Source: Bacteroidota bacterium (GTDB lineage Bacteria > Bacteroidota > Bacteroidia > Chitinophagales > Chitinophagaceae). Taken from it: a stretch of DNA of 5,853 bases. Shown in pieces: positions 1 to 5,853 of the stretch. The stretch is from the NCBI GenBank assembly GCA_947457085.1, contig CANGUS010000125.1, forward strand, positions 1 through 5,853. The letters are read 5' to 3'. Numbering within the stretch: the stretch's first letter is position 1; every line of letters starts with the position of its first letter. The notes below the pieces were generated by a model, which was given only the letters and a program-made list of their open reading frames with translations, made no database searches and had not been told where the DNA came from. A program made the translations under genes and the position numbers.

Positions 1-101
1 ATTTTCGGCCAATATTTTAGAATTGAATACTCAATATATTTCCAAAAAAATTTTAGTCACTTTAAATTAATATTAAGGATACAATTTCTTAATGCACTTT
101 C

Positions 102-134
102 TTGTAGCTGTCTTATTCTTCTACAATAAGTTTG
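102..134 (+). promoter_or_regulatory. Bacteroidota-type promoter for the two-gene secreted-protein unit
   Basis: TAAGTTTG at 127-134 is an exact match to the Bacteroidota -7 element TAnnTTTG. A TTG at 102-104 sits 22 nt upstream, within the spacing known for the -33 element of the phylum's primary sigma factor. This would put transcription start near 140 and leave a leader of roughly 35-40 nt before the ATG at 178. The motif match is seen directly; promoter activity is inferred from motif and position. Confidence 0.6.
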
Positions 135-160
135 CATTCTAAAATAAAATTACTTTTAAA

Positions 161-177
161 AACAAAAAACAAAAAAC
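161..177 (+). promoter_or_regulatory. A-rich translation leader without Shine-Dalgarno
   Basis: Immediately before the ATG at 178 are runs of A separated by single C residues (two CAAAAAAC-like units). No GGAGG-like sequence is present. Bacteroidota commonly initiate with A-rich, unstructured leaders instead of Shine-Dalgarno pairing, so this fits efficient translation of the downstream gene and supports the 178 start. The role is inferred. Confidence 0.4.
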
Positions 178-1995
178 ATGACAAAAAAAATTTTAACACT
201 AGCATTTTTATTAGCTATTACAAGTATGGTAGCTATGTCACAAGTTGTGTCTACTACTTACCGTGGTGCATTTGAACCAGCTCCTGCAGCAATGTGGACA
301 GACAACTGGACAAACTGGGATCCACAAAATACTTATTATCCAGCACCTACAGTAAATGTAAACACTAACATTACTACTAACACTACATGGACAAAAAACA
401 ATGTTTATTTATTACAAGGTACTATTTATGTAGATTCTTCAGTAACATTAACGATTGAAGCGGGTACAGTAGTTCGTGGAGATGCAAATACAGTAATTAG
501 TGCTTTAGTAATAGAAAGAGGCGCAAGACTTATTGCAAACGGTACACCATGTAATCCAATCGTATTTACTTCTAGCAAAGCTGCAGGTTCTAGAGTATCT
601 GGAGATTGGGGAGGTATTATCATGTGTGGTAGAGCACCTAACAATATATTAGCAGCTAATCCAGCTGGTGTTCCATCAGAAGGGATATCTGGTACAAGTA
701 CTAGAGCGCGTCATGGTGGTAACATCTCTAATGACAATTCTGGTTCATTAACATACTTACGTATTGAGTATGCAGGTTTCGTAATCGCAGCTAACAATGA
801 AATGAACAGTTTAACGATGGGATCTGTAGGAAGTGGTACAACTATCCATCACATACAAACCTCTTTTGGATTTGACGATGCATTTGAGTGGTTTGGTGGT
901 ACAGTGAATTGTGATCATTTAGTTTCTTACAGAAACCTTGATGATGATTTTGACGTTGACAATGGGTATAACGGAACAGTACAATTTGGATTAATAGTTA
1001 GAGATCCAGCGGTTTCTGATGCTCCTGCTGTTTCTACTTCAGAAGGATGGGAGTCTGACAACAACGCTTCAGCACCATTTACTATTTTACCAAAAACAGC
1101 TCCTAAATTTTACAACATAACACAAATTGGTGCATACAGATGTGGTAGTAACTTAGGTGGTATTACAAATCCAACAGCTACTGGTTTCAGAAGAGGAGCT
1201 CGTTTAAGAAGAAATTCTGAAACAGAAATTCATAACAGTATCTTAATGAATAACTTTGTAGGTTTAATCATGGATGCAGATGTTATTGCCAATGCAGCTA
1301 CTGGTGGTGCAGCATTTCAAAATAATATAATTGCTATGGATACTACATTTAATTCAACTGTTACTGGTGCAACTGGAGCATGTAAAATTGTAGAGAATGC
1401 AGCAACAAGAACTTACTTTAACGCTAATGGTAACACGATTTTAACCAACCCATGTGATGTATTAGTAAATGCTTGGAGCTTTACTAATCCTGATTACCGT
1501 CCAAACACTGGTGCTACTGGTGGTGCAGCATTATCAGGTTCAGATTTAACACCAGGTATCCAAATAGAAACAGCTTTATTTAATGCTAATCAAACAGCAG
1601 AATTATTAGTAGATGTATTTGAGAACGCAGTAGGTAACTCAAATGGTACAATTACAGTTACTATTCCAGTACCATCAGGTTTCACAATAGCTGTACCATC
1701 AATTGCAACTCTTTCTAGTACTGCAACTTCAGGAACGAATGGTACTTCTGCAGCTTTCGCAACTGCTTACAACAACGGAGATTGGACTTTTAGTTTATCA
1801 GGTGGTTTTATTACAGCTACATCTAAAGCAAATGTTTCAATTGCACAAAATGGTTCATCTACATTAGGATTTACTATTAGAAGAAATGCTAACACACCAT
1901 CAGGTACTAACTCAACTTTAGTTATTACAGTTGCAGGAGGTTCTGATAACACACCAGCAAACAACAGTGCAAACAATAGTTTAAGTGCTCTTTAA
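178..1995 (+). CDS. Exported beta-helix protein with C-terminal Ig-like (DUF11-like) domain
   Basis: A 605-residue exported protein. Residues 1-21 form a signal peptide (lysines at 3-4, hydrophobic core, probable cleavage before Gln22). Residues about 68-440 contain short beta-strand/turn units (LTIEAGTVVRGD at 91-102, GDWGGIIMCGR at 142-152, and an acid-rich block at 231-265) typical of a Bacteroidota family read as right-handed parallel beta-helices; the block ends at NPDYRP (437-442). Residues about 455-605 look like a beta-sandwich of the DUF11/Ig-like kind. The composition is rich in Thr, Asn, Ala, Gly and Ser. No T9SS tail, lipobox or C-terminal membrane segment is visible, so it is probably periplasmic or surface-associated through a partner. 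It is first in a unit with the gene at 2020 and ends in tandem TAA codons. A structural, adhesive or polymer-binding role is possible but unproven; no catalytic site is recognisable. Confidence 0.85.
   Translation: MTKKILTLAFLLAITSMVAMSQVVSTTYRGAFEPAPAAMWTDNWTNWDPQNTYYPAPTVNVNTNITTNTTWTKNNVYLLQGTIYVDSSVTLTIEAGTVVRGDANTVISALVIERGARLIANGTPCNPIVFTSSKAAGSRVSGDWGGIIMCGRAPNNILAANPAGVPSEGISGTSTRARHGGNISNDNSGSLTYLRIEYAGFVIAANNEMNSLTMGSVGSGTTIHHIQTSFGFDDAFEWFGGTVNCDHLVSYRNLDDDFDVDNGYNGTVQFGLIVRDPAVSDAPAVSTSEGWESDNNASAPFTILPKTAPKFYNITQIGAYRCGSNLGGITNPTATGFRRGARLRRNSETEIHNSILMNNFVGLIMDADVIANAATGGAAFQNNIIAMDTTFNSTVTGATGACKIVENAATRTYFNANGNTILTNPCDVLVNAWSFTNPDYRPNTGATGGAALSGSDLTPGIQIETALFNANQTAELLVDVFENAVGNSNGTITVTIPVPSGFTIAVPSIATLSSTATSGTNGTSAAFATAYNNGDWTFSLSGGFITATSKANVSIAQNGSSTLGFTIRRNANTPSGTNSTLVITVAGGSDNTPANNSANNSLSAL
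868..972 (+). other. Acidic/aromatic signature block inside the beta-helix protein
   Basis: Residues 231-265 of the 605-residue protein carry a dense set of carboxylates and aromatics: FDDAFEWFGG (232-241) followed by LDDDFDVDNGYNG (254-266). I recall similar wording in related Bacteroidota beta-helix proteins, so it is probably a conserved family signature. The clustered Asp residues could bind calcium or face a carbohydrate. The residues are seen; the binding role is only inferred. Confidence 0.4.
1297..1532 (+). repeat. 20-bp direct repeat within the beta-helix gene (two copies)
   Basis: An identical 20-base sequence occurs at 1297-1316 and 1513-1532, starting GCTACTGG and ending GCAGCATT. 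The copies are 216 nt (72 codons) apart and in the same frame. Both encode ATGGAA (residues 374-379 and 446-451), the first in the late helix region and the second just before the Ig-like domain. This may mark an ancient internal duplication or a chance reuse of a Gly/Ala-rich turn. The surrounding sequence does not look duplicated. Confidence 0.5.
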
Positions 1996-2019
1996 TAAAA
2001 AAATTAAGATAATTCAAAA

Positions 2020-3102
2020 ATGAAACAATTAAAATTAATAATGCTGTTTTGCATTGGAGCTGTATTTATAGCTTCTAAGTCAAATGGGCAAGCAAATCCT
2101 TTTATAAATGTTTTGCCCTCAAATTCAGGTATCGTAGAAGTAGGATCTACTATCGATATCGTCGTTACCATAGGGAATACGGGTCCAGTATCAACAATTG
2201 CTCAAGCTAAACTTAGACCAATTATCCAAATACCAACTTCAGTTACATTTTTGTCTAATGCACAACAAAGTGGCTTACCAGCTGGATGGACGATAATATC
2301 AAACACGGGTTCTCAATTACGTCTTTGTAATTCAACAGATCCGATCGCAAAAAATACAAGTCGTACAATAACATTAAAAGCACAAGGTGTTTCTGCTGCG
2401 CCTGCACAAACTTTTTCAGGGAACATAAACTTTGGAAATGGAACTACTTGTGCAGCTGGTACTTCAGTTGCTGGTGATCTTACTACAGATAACTCAGCGC
2501 TTTCTACTATAAGAGTAGTAGCGCCAGTTACACTTAACTTAAATGCTTTCTTACAAGGTTATTATAGTGGAGCTAACACAATGGCTACTGCATTAGCGAA
2601 TCAAGGTGTAGGAAGTTCTACAACGAATGTAGACAGTGTAACTGTTGAGTTACATGGCGCTGCTTCTCCTTATGCATTGGCCTATTCAGTAAAAGGTGTA
2701 TTACAAACAAATGGTTCTTTGTCATGTACTTTCCCTTATGAGGCAACTGGCAATGGATATTACATCGTTATCAAACACCGTAACAGTGTAGAAACTTGGA
2801 GTGCAGGTACTGTTACCATGTCTTCTAGTACTTCTTACAACTTCACTACAGCAGCTAACAAAGCATATGGCGACAATCAAGTAGAATTAGAGCCTAATGT
2901 ATTTGGAATTTACAGTGGTGATATGAATCAGGATGGCTTTGTAGATGTTTCTGATTATCCTGCTTTTGATTATGATGCTTCTATCGGTGTATATGCTGAG
3001 TATGTAGCTACAGATTTAAATGGAGATGGATTTGTAGATGTTTCTGACTATCCATTATTTGATTTGAATAGTAGTGTGGGTGTATACGCGATACTACCTT
3101 AA
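2020..3102 (+). CDS. Exported protein: DUF11-like domain plus dockerin-type calcium-loop module
   Basis: A 360-residue exported protein. Residues 1-23 are a signal peptide with probable cleavage after SNG, before Gln24. Residues about 26-168 resemble a DUF11/CARDB-type beta-sandwich (GSTIDIVVTIGNTGP at 42-56). Residues about 170-360 form a module I recognise as recurring in Bacteroidota secreted proteins: LNAFLQGYY near 174, VDSVTVELH at 204-212, YYIVIKHRN at 247-255, NKAYGDNQVE at 280-289, then two EF-hand loops of the DxNxDGxxDxxD type at 301-312 and 332-343. It lacks a T9SS sorting tail. It starts 24 nt after the upstream stop with an A-rich leader, has no separate promoter that I can see, and is followed by a strong terminator, so it is very likely cotranscribed with the beta-helix gene. 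A calcium-stabilised, extracellular binding or structural role is inferred; no enzyme motif is seen. Confidence 0.85.
   Translation: MKQLKLIMLFCIGAVFIASKSNGQANPFINVLPSNSGIVEVGSTIDIVVTIGNTGPVSTIAQAKLRPIIQIPTSVTFLSNAQQSGLPAGWTIISNTGSQLRLCNSTDPIAKNTSRTITLKAQGVSAAPAQTFSGNINFGNGTTCAAGTSVAGDLTTDNSALSTIRVVAPVTLNLNAFLQGYYSGANTMATALANQGVGSSTTNVDSVTVELHGAASPYALAYSVKGVLQTNGSLSCTFPYEATGNGYYIVIKHRNSVETWSAGTVTMSSSTSYNFTTAANKAYGDNQVELEPNVFGIYSGDMNQDGFVDVSDYPAFDYDASIGVYAEYVATDLNGDGFVDVSDYPLFDLNSSVGVYAILP
2920..3063 (+). repeat. Tandem calcium-loop repeat (two 51-bp units)
   Basis: Units at 2920-2970 and 3013-3063 match at 40 of 51 bases by hand alignment, including a 17-base identical block. They encode loops with ligands D301/N303/D305/D309/D312 and D332/N334/D336/D340/D343, each followed by YPxFD. 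The 12-residue pattern is that of a dockerin or EF-hand calcium loop. The period is 31 residues. The bases between the units are not obviously duplicated. Confidence 0.8.
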
Positions 3103-3122
3103 TTTAAACTAAAACTAAACAT

Positions 3123-3156
3123 AAAAAAGAGCTCCTTTATAGGAGCTCTTTTTTTT
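3123..3156. terminator. Bidirectional rho-independent terminator
   Basis: A perfect 9-bp stem (3128-3136 with 3141-3149, containing GAGCTC in each arm) closes a 4-base loop. A flanking A run (3123-3127) and T run (3150-3156) can extend pairing to about 14 bp and supply a U-tail on either strand. It lies 20 nt after the stop at 3102 on the + strand. For the convergent - strand gene it lies about 120 nt past the stop at 3276. Termination of the + strand unit is very likely; use by the - strand gene is plausible. Confidence 0.88.
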
Positions 3157-3275
3157 ATTCATAATTTCCACCTGGTTTCGGTTTCGTAATTACTCCAACG
3201 CTTGTGCATTCTTCTTAGTGGACAGATATTTCTGAAATAAGAAAATAATTAAATCTTTTGCGTTTTACTAGCCTT

Positions 3276-4301
3276 TTATTTTTTTGTAATTTGATATACA
3301 ATTTTTTCAGAATCATTGTTCAACATCAAAATATAATTTCCGGAAGCATAGTTGCTCATGTCGATTTTTTCAGAAGATTTAGCCAATTTTTGAGTGAATA
3401 AAAATCGTCCATTGATGTCAAAAACAGATAATTGATAATTATTTTTTGCTTTAAAATCAATAGAAAAAGTAGAAGCAAACAAAGTTGGATATACAGAAAT
3501 ATTTTCATTCAAAGATACACTGTTTACACCATTTGCTACCGCTGGAGCCCAACGCATTAAGGTGTTAGCATTTGGGAAAGAATCAATTCCAATAATCGAT
3601 GGATTGGTGAACATGGACATAATATCAGTAGAGTCCATAGTAGGTGTATTAATATCTGAAGGGTAGTAAATATTATCCGCAGATGGACCTGCTAAAGTAA
3701 AGGAAAGATTTTTAACAAGTGCAAAAACAGGGCCTTTAAAACCATATGTATTTGGATCTTGTATTAAGGAAGTGATATTGGCTCTCGAACTATTTCCAAT
3801 TCTAAATTCTAACGCATTATTTTCTTCATATATCCAAAATTGAACATTTGCAGTATCTACATGAAAAGTATCGTCAAAAAATCCTACATTATTCCATTCG
3901 ATTTTAGTTACATTTTTTGCGTTCACCACATCTGTTTTATAACCTACCGTAGATGATTTGGTTACATCATTATTAAATCGATCTTCTAAATCATAAAACC
4001 AACTGATAACATGAAACGGATTGGAAGTATTTGCCGTGGTATTGAATTGCAATTCTGTACCTGTGTTCATATCATTGCTATCAAAAAATAATGTATTGGT
4101 GCTGTCACCCATAAATTTAAAATTAAACCCTAAAGGGATAGTGGCATCAAAATCGTCCCATCCTGGTGTAGTTACTATGGTTGGAGATACTAAATTTTGA
4201 TAAGGTACATTTTTACTAACTGTAAAAACATAGTTATCAGGTTGTGCAAAAACGGAAATAGAAGCTATTACCAGCGTACATAAAATTGCTATTTTTTTCA
4301 T
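3276..4301 (-). CDS. T9SS type A sorting domain-containing secreted protein
   Basis: A 341-residue secreted protein. Residues 1-19 are a signal peptide (MKKIAIL start, VFA before Gln20). Residues about 45-175 are beta-rich and follow a pattern seen in nidogen-like or related beta-sandwich domains: IPLGFNFKFMGD (55-66), VISWFYDLED (98-107), KIEWNNVGFFDD (133-144), VQFWIYEENNALEFRIGNS (153-171). Residues about 262-341 fit the T9SS type A C-terminal sorting domain: ISVYPT (268-273), LSVFDINGRFL (291-301), IDMSNYASGNYILML (313-327), and a basic end at KK. Such tails target cargo across the outer membrane through the Por/Gld/Spr system and are then removed. The first motif is YPT rather than the usual YPNP. 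The function of the N-terminal part is unknown. The ATG start is supported by the signal peptide and an upstream promoter element. Confidence 0.85.
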   Translation of the reverse strand: MKKIAILCTLVIASISVFAQPDNYVFTVSKNVPYQNLVSPTIVTTPGWDDFDATIPLGFNFKFMGDSTNTLFFDSNDMNTGTELQFNTTANTSNPFHVISWFYDLEDRFNNDVTKSSTVGYKTDVVNAKNVTKIEWNNVGFFDDTFHVDTANVQFWIYEENNALEFRIGNSSRANITSLIQDPNTYGFKGPVFALVKNLSFTLAGPSADNIYYPSDINTPTMDSTDIMSMFTNPSIIGIDSFPNANTLMRWAPAVANGVNSVSLNENISVYPTLFASTFSIDFKAKNNYQLSVFDINGRFLFTQKLAKSSEKIDMSNYASGNYILMLNNDSEKIVYQITKK

Positions 4302-4320
4302 TTGAATATAATTTAAGTTA

Positions 4321-4348
4321 CAAACTTATATCCTTTTAAATTTTCAAA
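4321..4348 (-). promoter_or_regulatory. Putative Bacteroidota promoter for the T9SS cargo gene
   Basis: Read on the - strand, TAAGTTTG (4328 to 4321) matches TAnnTTTG exactly and is identical to the -7 element before the gene at 178. A TTTG (4348 to 4345) lies 16 nt upstream, slightly shorter than the usual spacer. Transcription would start near 4314, giving a leader of only about 12-15 nt before the ATG at 4301. The motif is seen; activity is inferred, and the short spacer lowers confidence. Confidence 0.45.
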
Positions 4349-4452
4349 TTATTATTTACGTGTTAAAAAAAGAATTTTTAAACAAGCTTCCTTAGTTAAA
4401 TGAAGGGTATAAGCACAAGGGAATATACGCTATTTCGATACACAATGAAGAG

Positions 4453-4482
4453 AGCGTGGATAAGCAAAATCTTATCTACGCT
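4453..4482 (-). terminator. Hairpin overlapping the helicase stop codon, possible terminator
   Basis: Arms 4453-4464 and 4471-4482 pair over 12 positions with one imperfection (an A-C mismatch in the helicase transcript, a G-U pair on the opposite strand) around a 6-base loop. The stem includes the last codons and stop of the helicase gene. No U-run follows it in the helicase direction, so it is not a classical rho-independent terminator; a T-rich run follows on the opposite strand instead. It may act as a 3' end stabiliser or weak terminator. Confidence 0.35.
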
Positions 4483-5671
4483 TTACAAATTTTTTCTTAA
4501 AGGGAGGACGTGGAGGTGTTGTTTTTGGATTATAAACTGGACCTTCCCCTAGATGCACTGGCAATGGTTTTTTTTCTACTTCACGCTCCATGAGTTGCTC
4601 AATTTTATGAAATTTAAAGGCATCTTTTTCATTGATGAACGTGATGGCTTCTCCTTTAGTAGCTGCACGCGCGGTGCGTCCTATTCTGTGAATGTAATCT
4701 TCCGCATCATTCGGTAAATCATAATTGATGACTAAATTAATATCCTCAATGTCAATTCCTCTGGATAATATGTCGGTAGCAACCAATATTTGTGTATTCT
4801 TATTTTTAAAATTTCGGAGTACTTCTTCTCTTTCTTCTTGCTCTAAACCAGAGTGGATGGCTTTGGATCTTAGCCCCGCTTGATTGAGTTCTCGATTTAG
4901 AATTCTTACTTTTTCTTTGGTAGATGAAAAAATTAATATGCTTGAATATGTTTTTTCTTTTAGAATTGATTTTATTAACTCATTTTTTTGTCCATCATAT
5001 ACCGAATACGCTAATTGAGTAACTCCTGCTGCTGGTTTAGAAATAGCAATGGCAATTTCTGCGGGATCGTGTAAAAGTTGTTGGGCAAACTTTTTAATAG
5101 CTGGTGGCATGGTAGCCGAAAACATGAGGGATTGTCGTTGTTTTGGCAAGTAGGTAACTATTTTTAAAATGTCATCCACAAAACCCATATCAAGCATTTT
5201 ATCGGCTTCATCCAATATTAAATGTTGTACTTTATCAAACTTAACATAGCCCATATTTAAATGAGACATTAATCTGCCTGGAGTGGCAATAATAATATTT
5301 GCACCTTGAGTAAGCGCGCGTTTTTCATTTTCAAAAACGTGTCCATCACCGCCTCCATAAATAGCCAAAGAACTTGCCCCAGTAAAATAAGCCAACCCTT
5401 GTATGGCTTGATCTATTTGCAATGCCAACTCTCGAGTGGGAACAATAATTAATGTATTGGTTTCATCTACTTGGCTACTAGCTAGTTTATGTAAAATAGG
5501 CAATAAAAAAGCAGCTGTTTTCCCAGTGCCAGTTTGGGCTACTGCAATTAAATCTTTATTAGTTAAAATAATAGGAATTGCTTGTTCTTGTATCGGTGTG
5601 GGCGTTTCAAAACCCATAGAATCGAGCCCTTCTTGTAGGCTTGATTCTAAATTAAAGTCAATGAATTTCAA
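4472..5671 (-). CDS. DEAD-box ATP-dependent RNA helicase (RhlE-like)
   Basis: A 399-residue cytoplasmic helicase that unwinds or remodels RNA using ATP. All core motifs are intact: Q motif (F21, PTPIQ to Q28), motif I AQTGTGKT 45-52, Ia PTRELALQ 78-85, Ib TPGR 130-133, II DEAD 154-157, III SAT 185-187, IV LIFSS near 246-250, V ATDILSRGID 298-307, VI HRIGRTAR 328-335. The short proline- and lysine-rich tail (about 380-399, ending KKKFVKRR) is typical of RhlE-type proteins and probably helps bind RNA. The start codon is TTG (5671-5669): an in-frame stop lies 12 nt upstream, no ATG is available there, and the next Met (residue 19) would remove the conserved N-terminal aromatic region before the Q motif. 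It follows the gene ending at 5712 by 40 nt, so cotranscription is possible. Roles in ribosome assembly, mRNA decay or cold adaptation are known for the family but cannot be assigned here. Confidence 0.95.
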   Translation of the reverse strand: MKFIDFNLESSLQEGLDSMGFETPTPIQEQAIPIILTNKDLIAVAQTGTGKTAAFLLPILHKLASSQVDETNTLIIVPTRELALQIDQAIQGLAYFTGASSLAIYGGGDGHVFENEKRALTQGANIIIATPGRLMSHLNMGYVKFDKVQHLILDEADKMLDMGFVDDILKIVTYLPKQRQSLMFSATMPPAIKKFAQQLLHDPAEIAIAISKPAAGVTQLAYSVYDGQKNELIKSILKEKTYSSILIFSSTKEKVRILNRELNQAGLRSKAIHSGLEQEEREEVLRNFKNKNTQILVATDILSRGIDIEDINLVINYDLPNDAEDYIHRIGRTARAATKGEAITFINEKDAFKFHKIEQLMEREVEKKPLPVHLGEGPVYNPKTTPPRPPFKKKFVKRR

Positions 5672-5711
5672 TTGAAAATATTATTAATTGGGTAAAGATA
5701 ACTTATAAATA

Positions 5712-5852
5712 TCAATCTTTCCAAAGTACACCACTAGCCCAACGCAAGGCTGTTTTTTGTTTATAAAATTTTGCAATGGTTGCATTCATTTTTTGCAATG
5801 TTTCTATTTTTTTTTGCTCTCTACTATTAATTAAAAACAAAGAACTTTCTCC
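5712..5852 (-). CDS. C-terminal end of an unidentified protein (partial, runs off the window)
   Basis: An open - strand frame enters from the right edge and ends at TGA (5714-5712), giving 46 residues: GESSLFLINSREQKK at the visible start, then a Lys/Gln-rich stretch with KMNATIAKFYKQKTALRW and a final WASGVLWKD. The charged, probably alpha-helical composition and the lack of stops make it look like genuine coding sequence, and the 40-nt gap to the same-strand helicase is typical for adjacent genes. There is no membrane segment or T9SS tail in the visible part. I do not recognise the family. The start lies outside the window. Confidence 0.6.
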   Translation of the reverse strand, partial: GESSLFLINSREQKKIETLQKMNATIAKFYKQKTALRWASGVLWKD

Positions 5853-5853
5853 A

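Noticed and set aside
2..70. Open + strand frame from the left edge ending at TAA (68-70), 22 residues, ending KKILVTLN
   Set aside because: It could be the tail of an upstream protein, and the ending faintly recalls a T9SS tail, but it is too short and AT-rich to tell from chance, and the other motifs of such a tail are absent.
1..129. Second open + strand frame from the left edge, 42 codons
   Set aside because: It overlaps the proposed promoter and its Phe/Ile/Leu/Cys-heavy translation looks like read-through of AT-rich non-coding DNA.
426..644. Antisense frame of 72 codons inside the beta-helix gene
   Set aside because: It is a shadow of a real gene, with no homology pattern, leader or independent promoter that I can see.
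1767..1976. Antisense frame of 69 codons near the end of the beta-helix gene
   Set aside because: It is a shadow of the Thr/Ala/Asn-rich coding strand.
178..3102. The two + strand genes as one gene broken by a stop
   Set aside because: They are in the same frame, but three in-frame TAA codons separate them or end the first, and the second has its own complete signal peptide and A-rich leader.
3220..3236. Short palindrome TATTTC-T-GAAATA between the convergent genes
   Set aside because: A one-base centre cannot form a stable RNA hairpin, and an operator role has no support.
4365..4382. AT-only inverted repeat (TTAAAAA/TTTTTAA) upstream of the T9SS cargo gene
   Set aside because: Seven A-T pairs are expected by chance in DNA this AT-rich and would be weak.
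5436..5675. + strand frame of 79 codons opposite the helicase N-terminus
   Set aside because: It lies wholly opposite conserved helicase motifs (Q motif, motif I) and has no features of its own.

Overview
The window looks like chromosomal DNA from a member of the Bacteroidota, probably of the Flavobacteriia/Cytophagia/Chitinophagia type. The grounds are: low GC; a recognisable type IX secretion (T9SS) type A sorting tail on one gene; signal peptides ending in the small-residue-then-Gln pattern common in this phylum; start codons preceded by A-rich leaders rather than Shine-Dalgarno sites; and two copies of the phylum-specific -7 promoter element TAnnTTTG. No database search was possible, so all family calls rest on reading motifs.

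Left half (about 100-3156, + strand): a promoter drives a two-gene unit for exported proteins. The first gene (178-1995) encodes a 605-residue protein with a probable right-handed beta-helix followed by an Ig-like/DUF11-like domain. The second (2020-3102), 24 nt downstream and in the same frame, encodes a 360-residue protein with a DUF11-like N-terminal domain and a C-terminal module ending in two dockerin-type calcium loops. Neither carries a T9SS tail. A strong rho-independent terminator, symmetric enough to work in both directions, closes the unit.

Right half (3276-5852, - strand): reading leftwards, there is the C-terminal end of an unidentified gene at the window edge (5712-5852), then a DEAD-box RNA helicase of the RhlE-like class (4472-5671, TTG start, 40 nt after the previous stop), then a T9SS cargo protein (3276-4301) that appears to have its own promoter. 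The helicase is housekeeping (RNA remodelling) and has no obvious functional link to the secreted proteins.

No stretch of 300 bases lacks a gene. The three larger gaps (1-177, 3103-3275, 4302-4471) hold the promoters and terminator listed. I saw no tRNA, rRNA, CRISPR array, insertion sequence or phage gene. The most interesting item is the tandem pair of exported repeat/calcium-loop proteins. It is an unusual-looking two-polypeptide arrangement of common Bacteroidota surface modules, but I cannot claim a new system from sequence alone.
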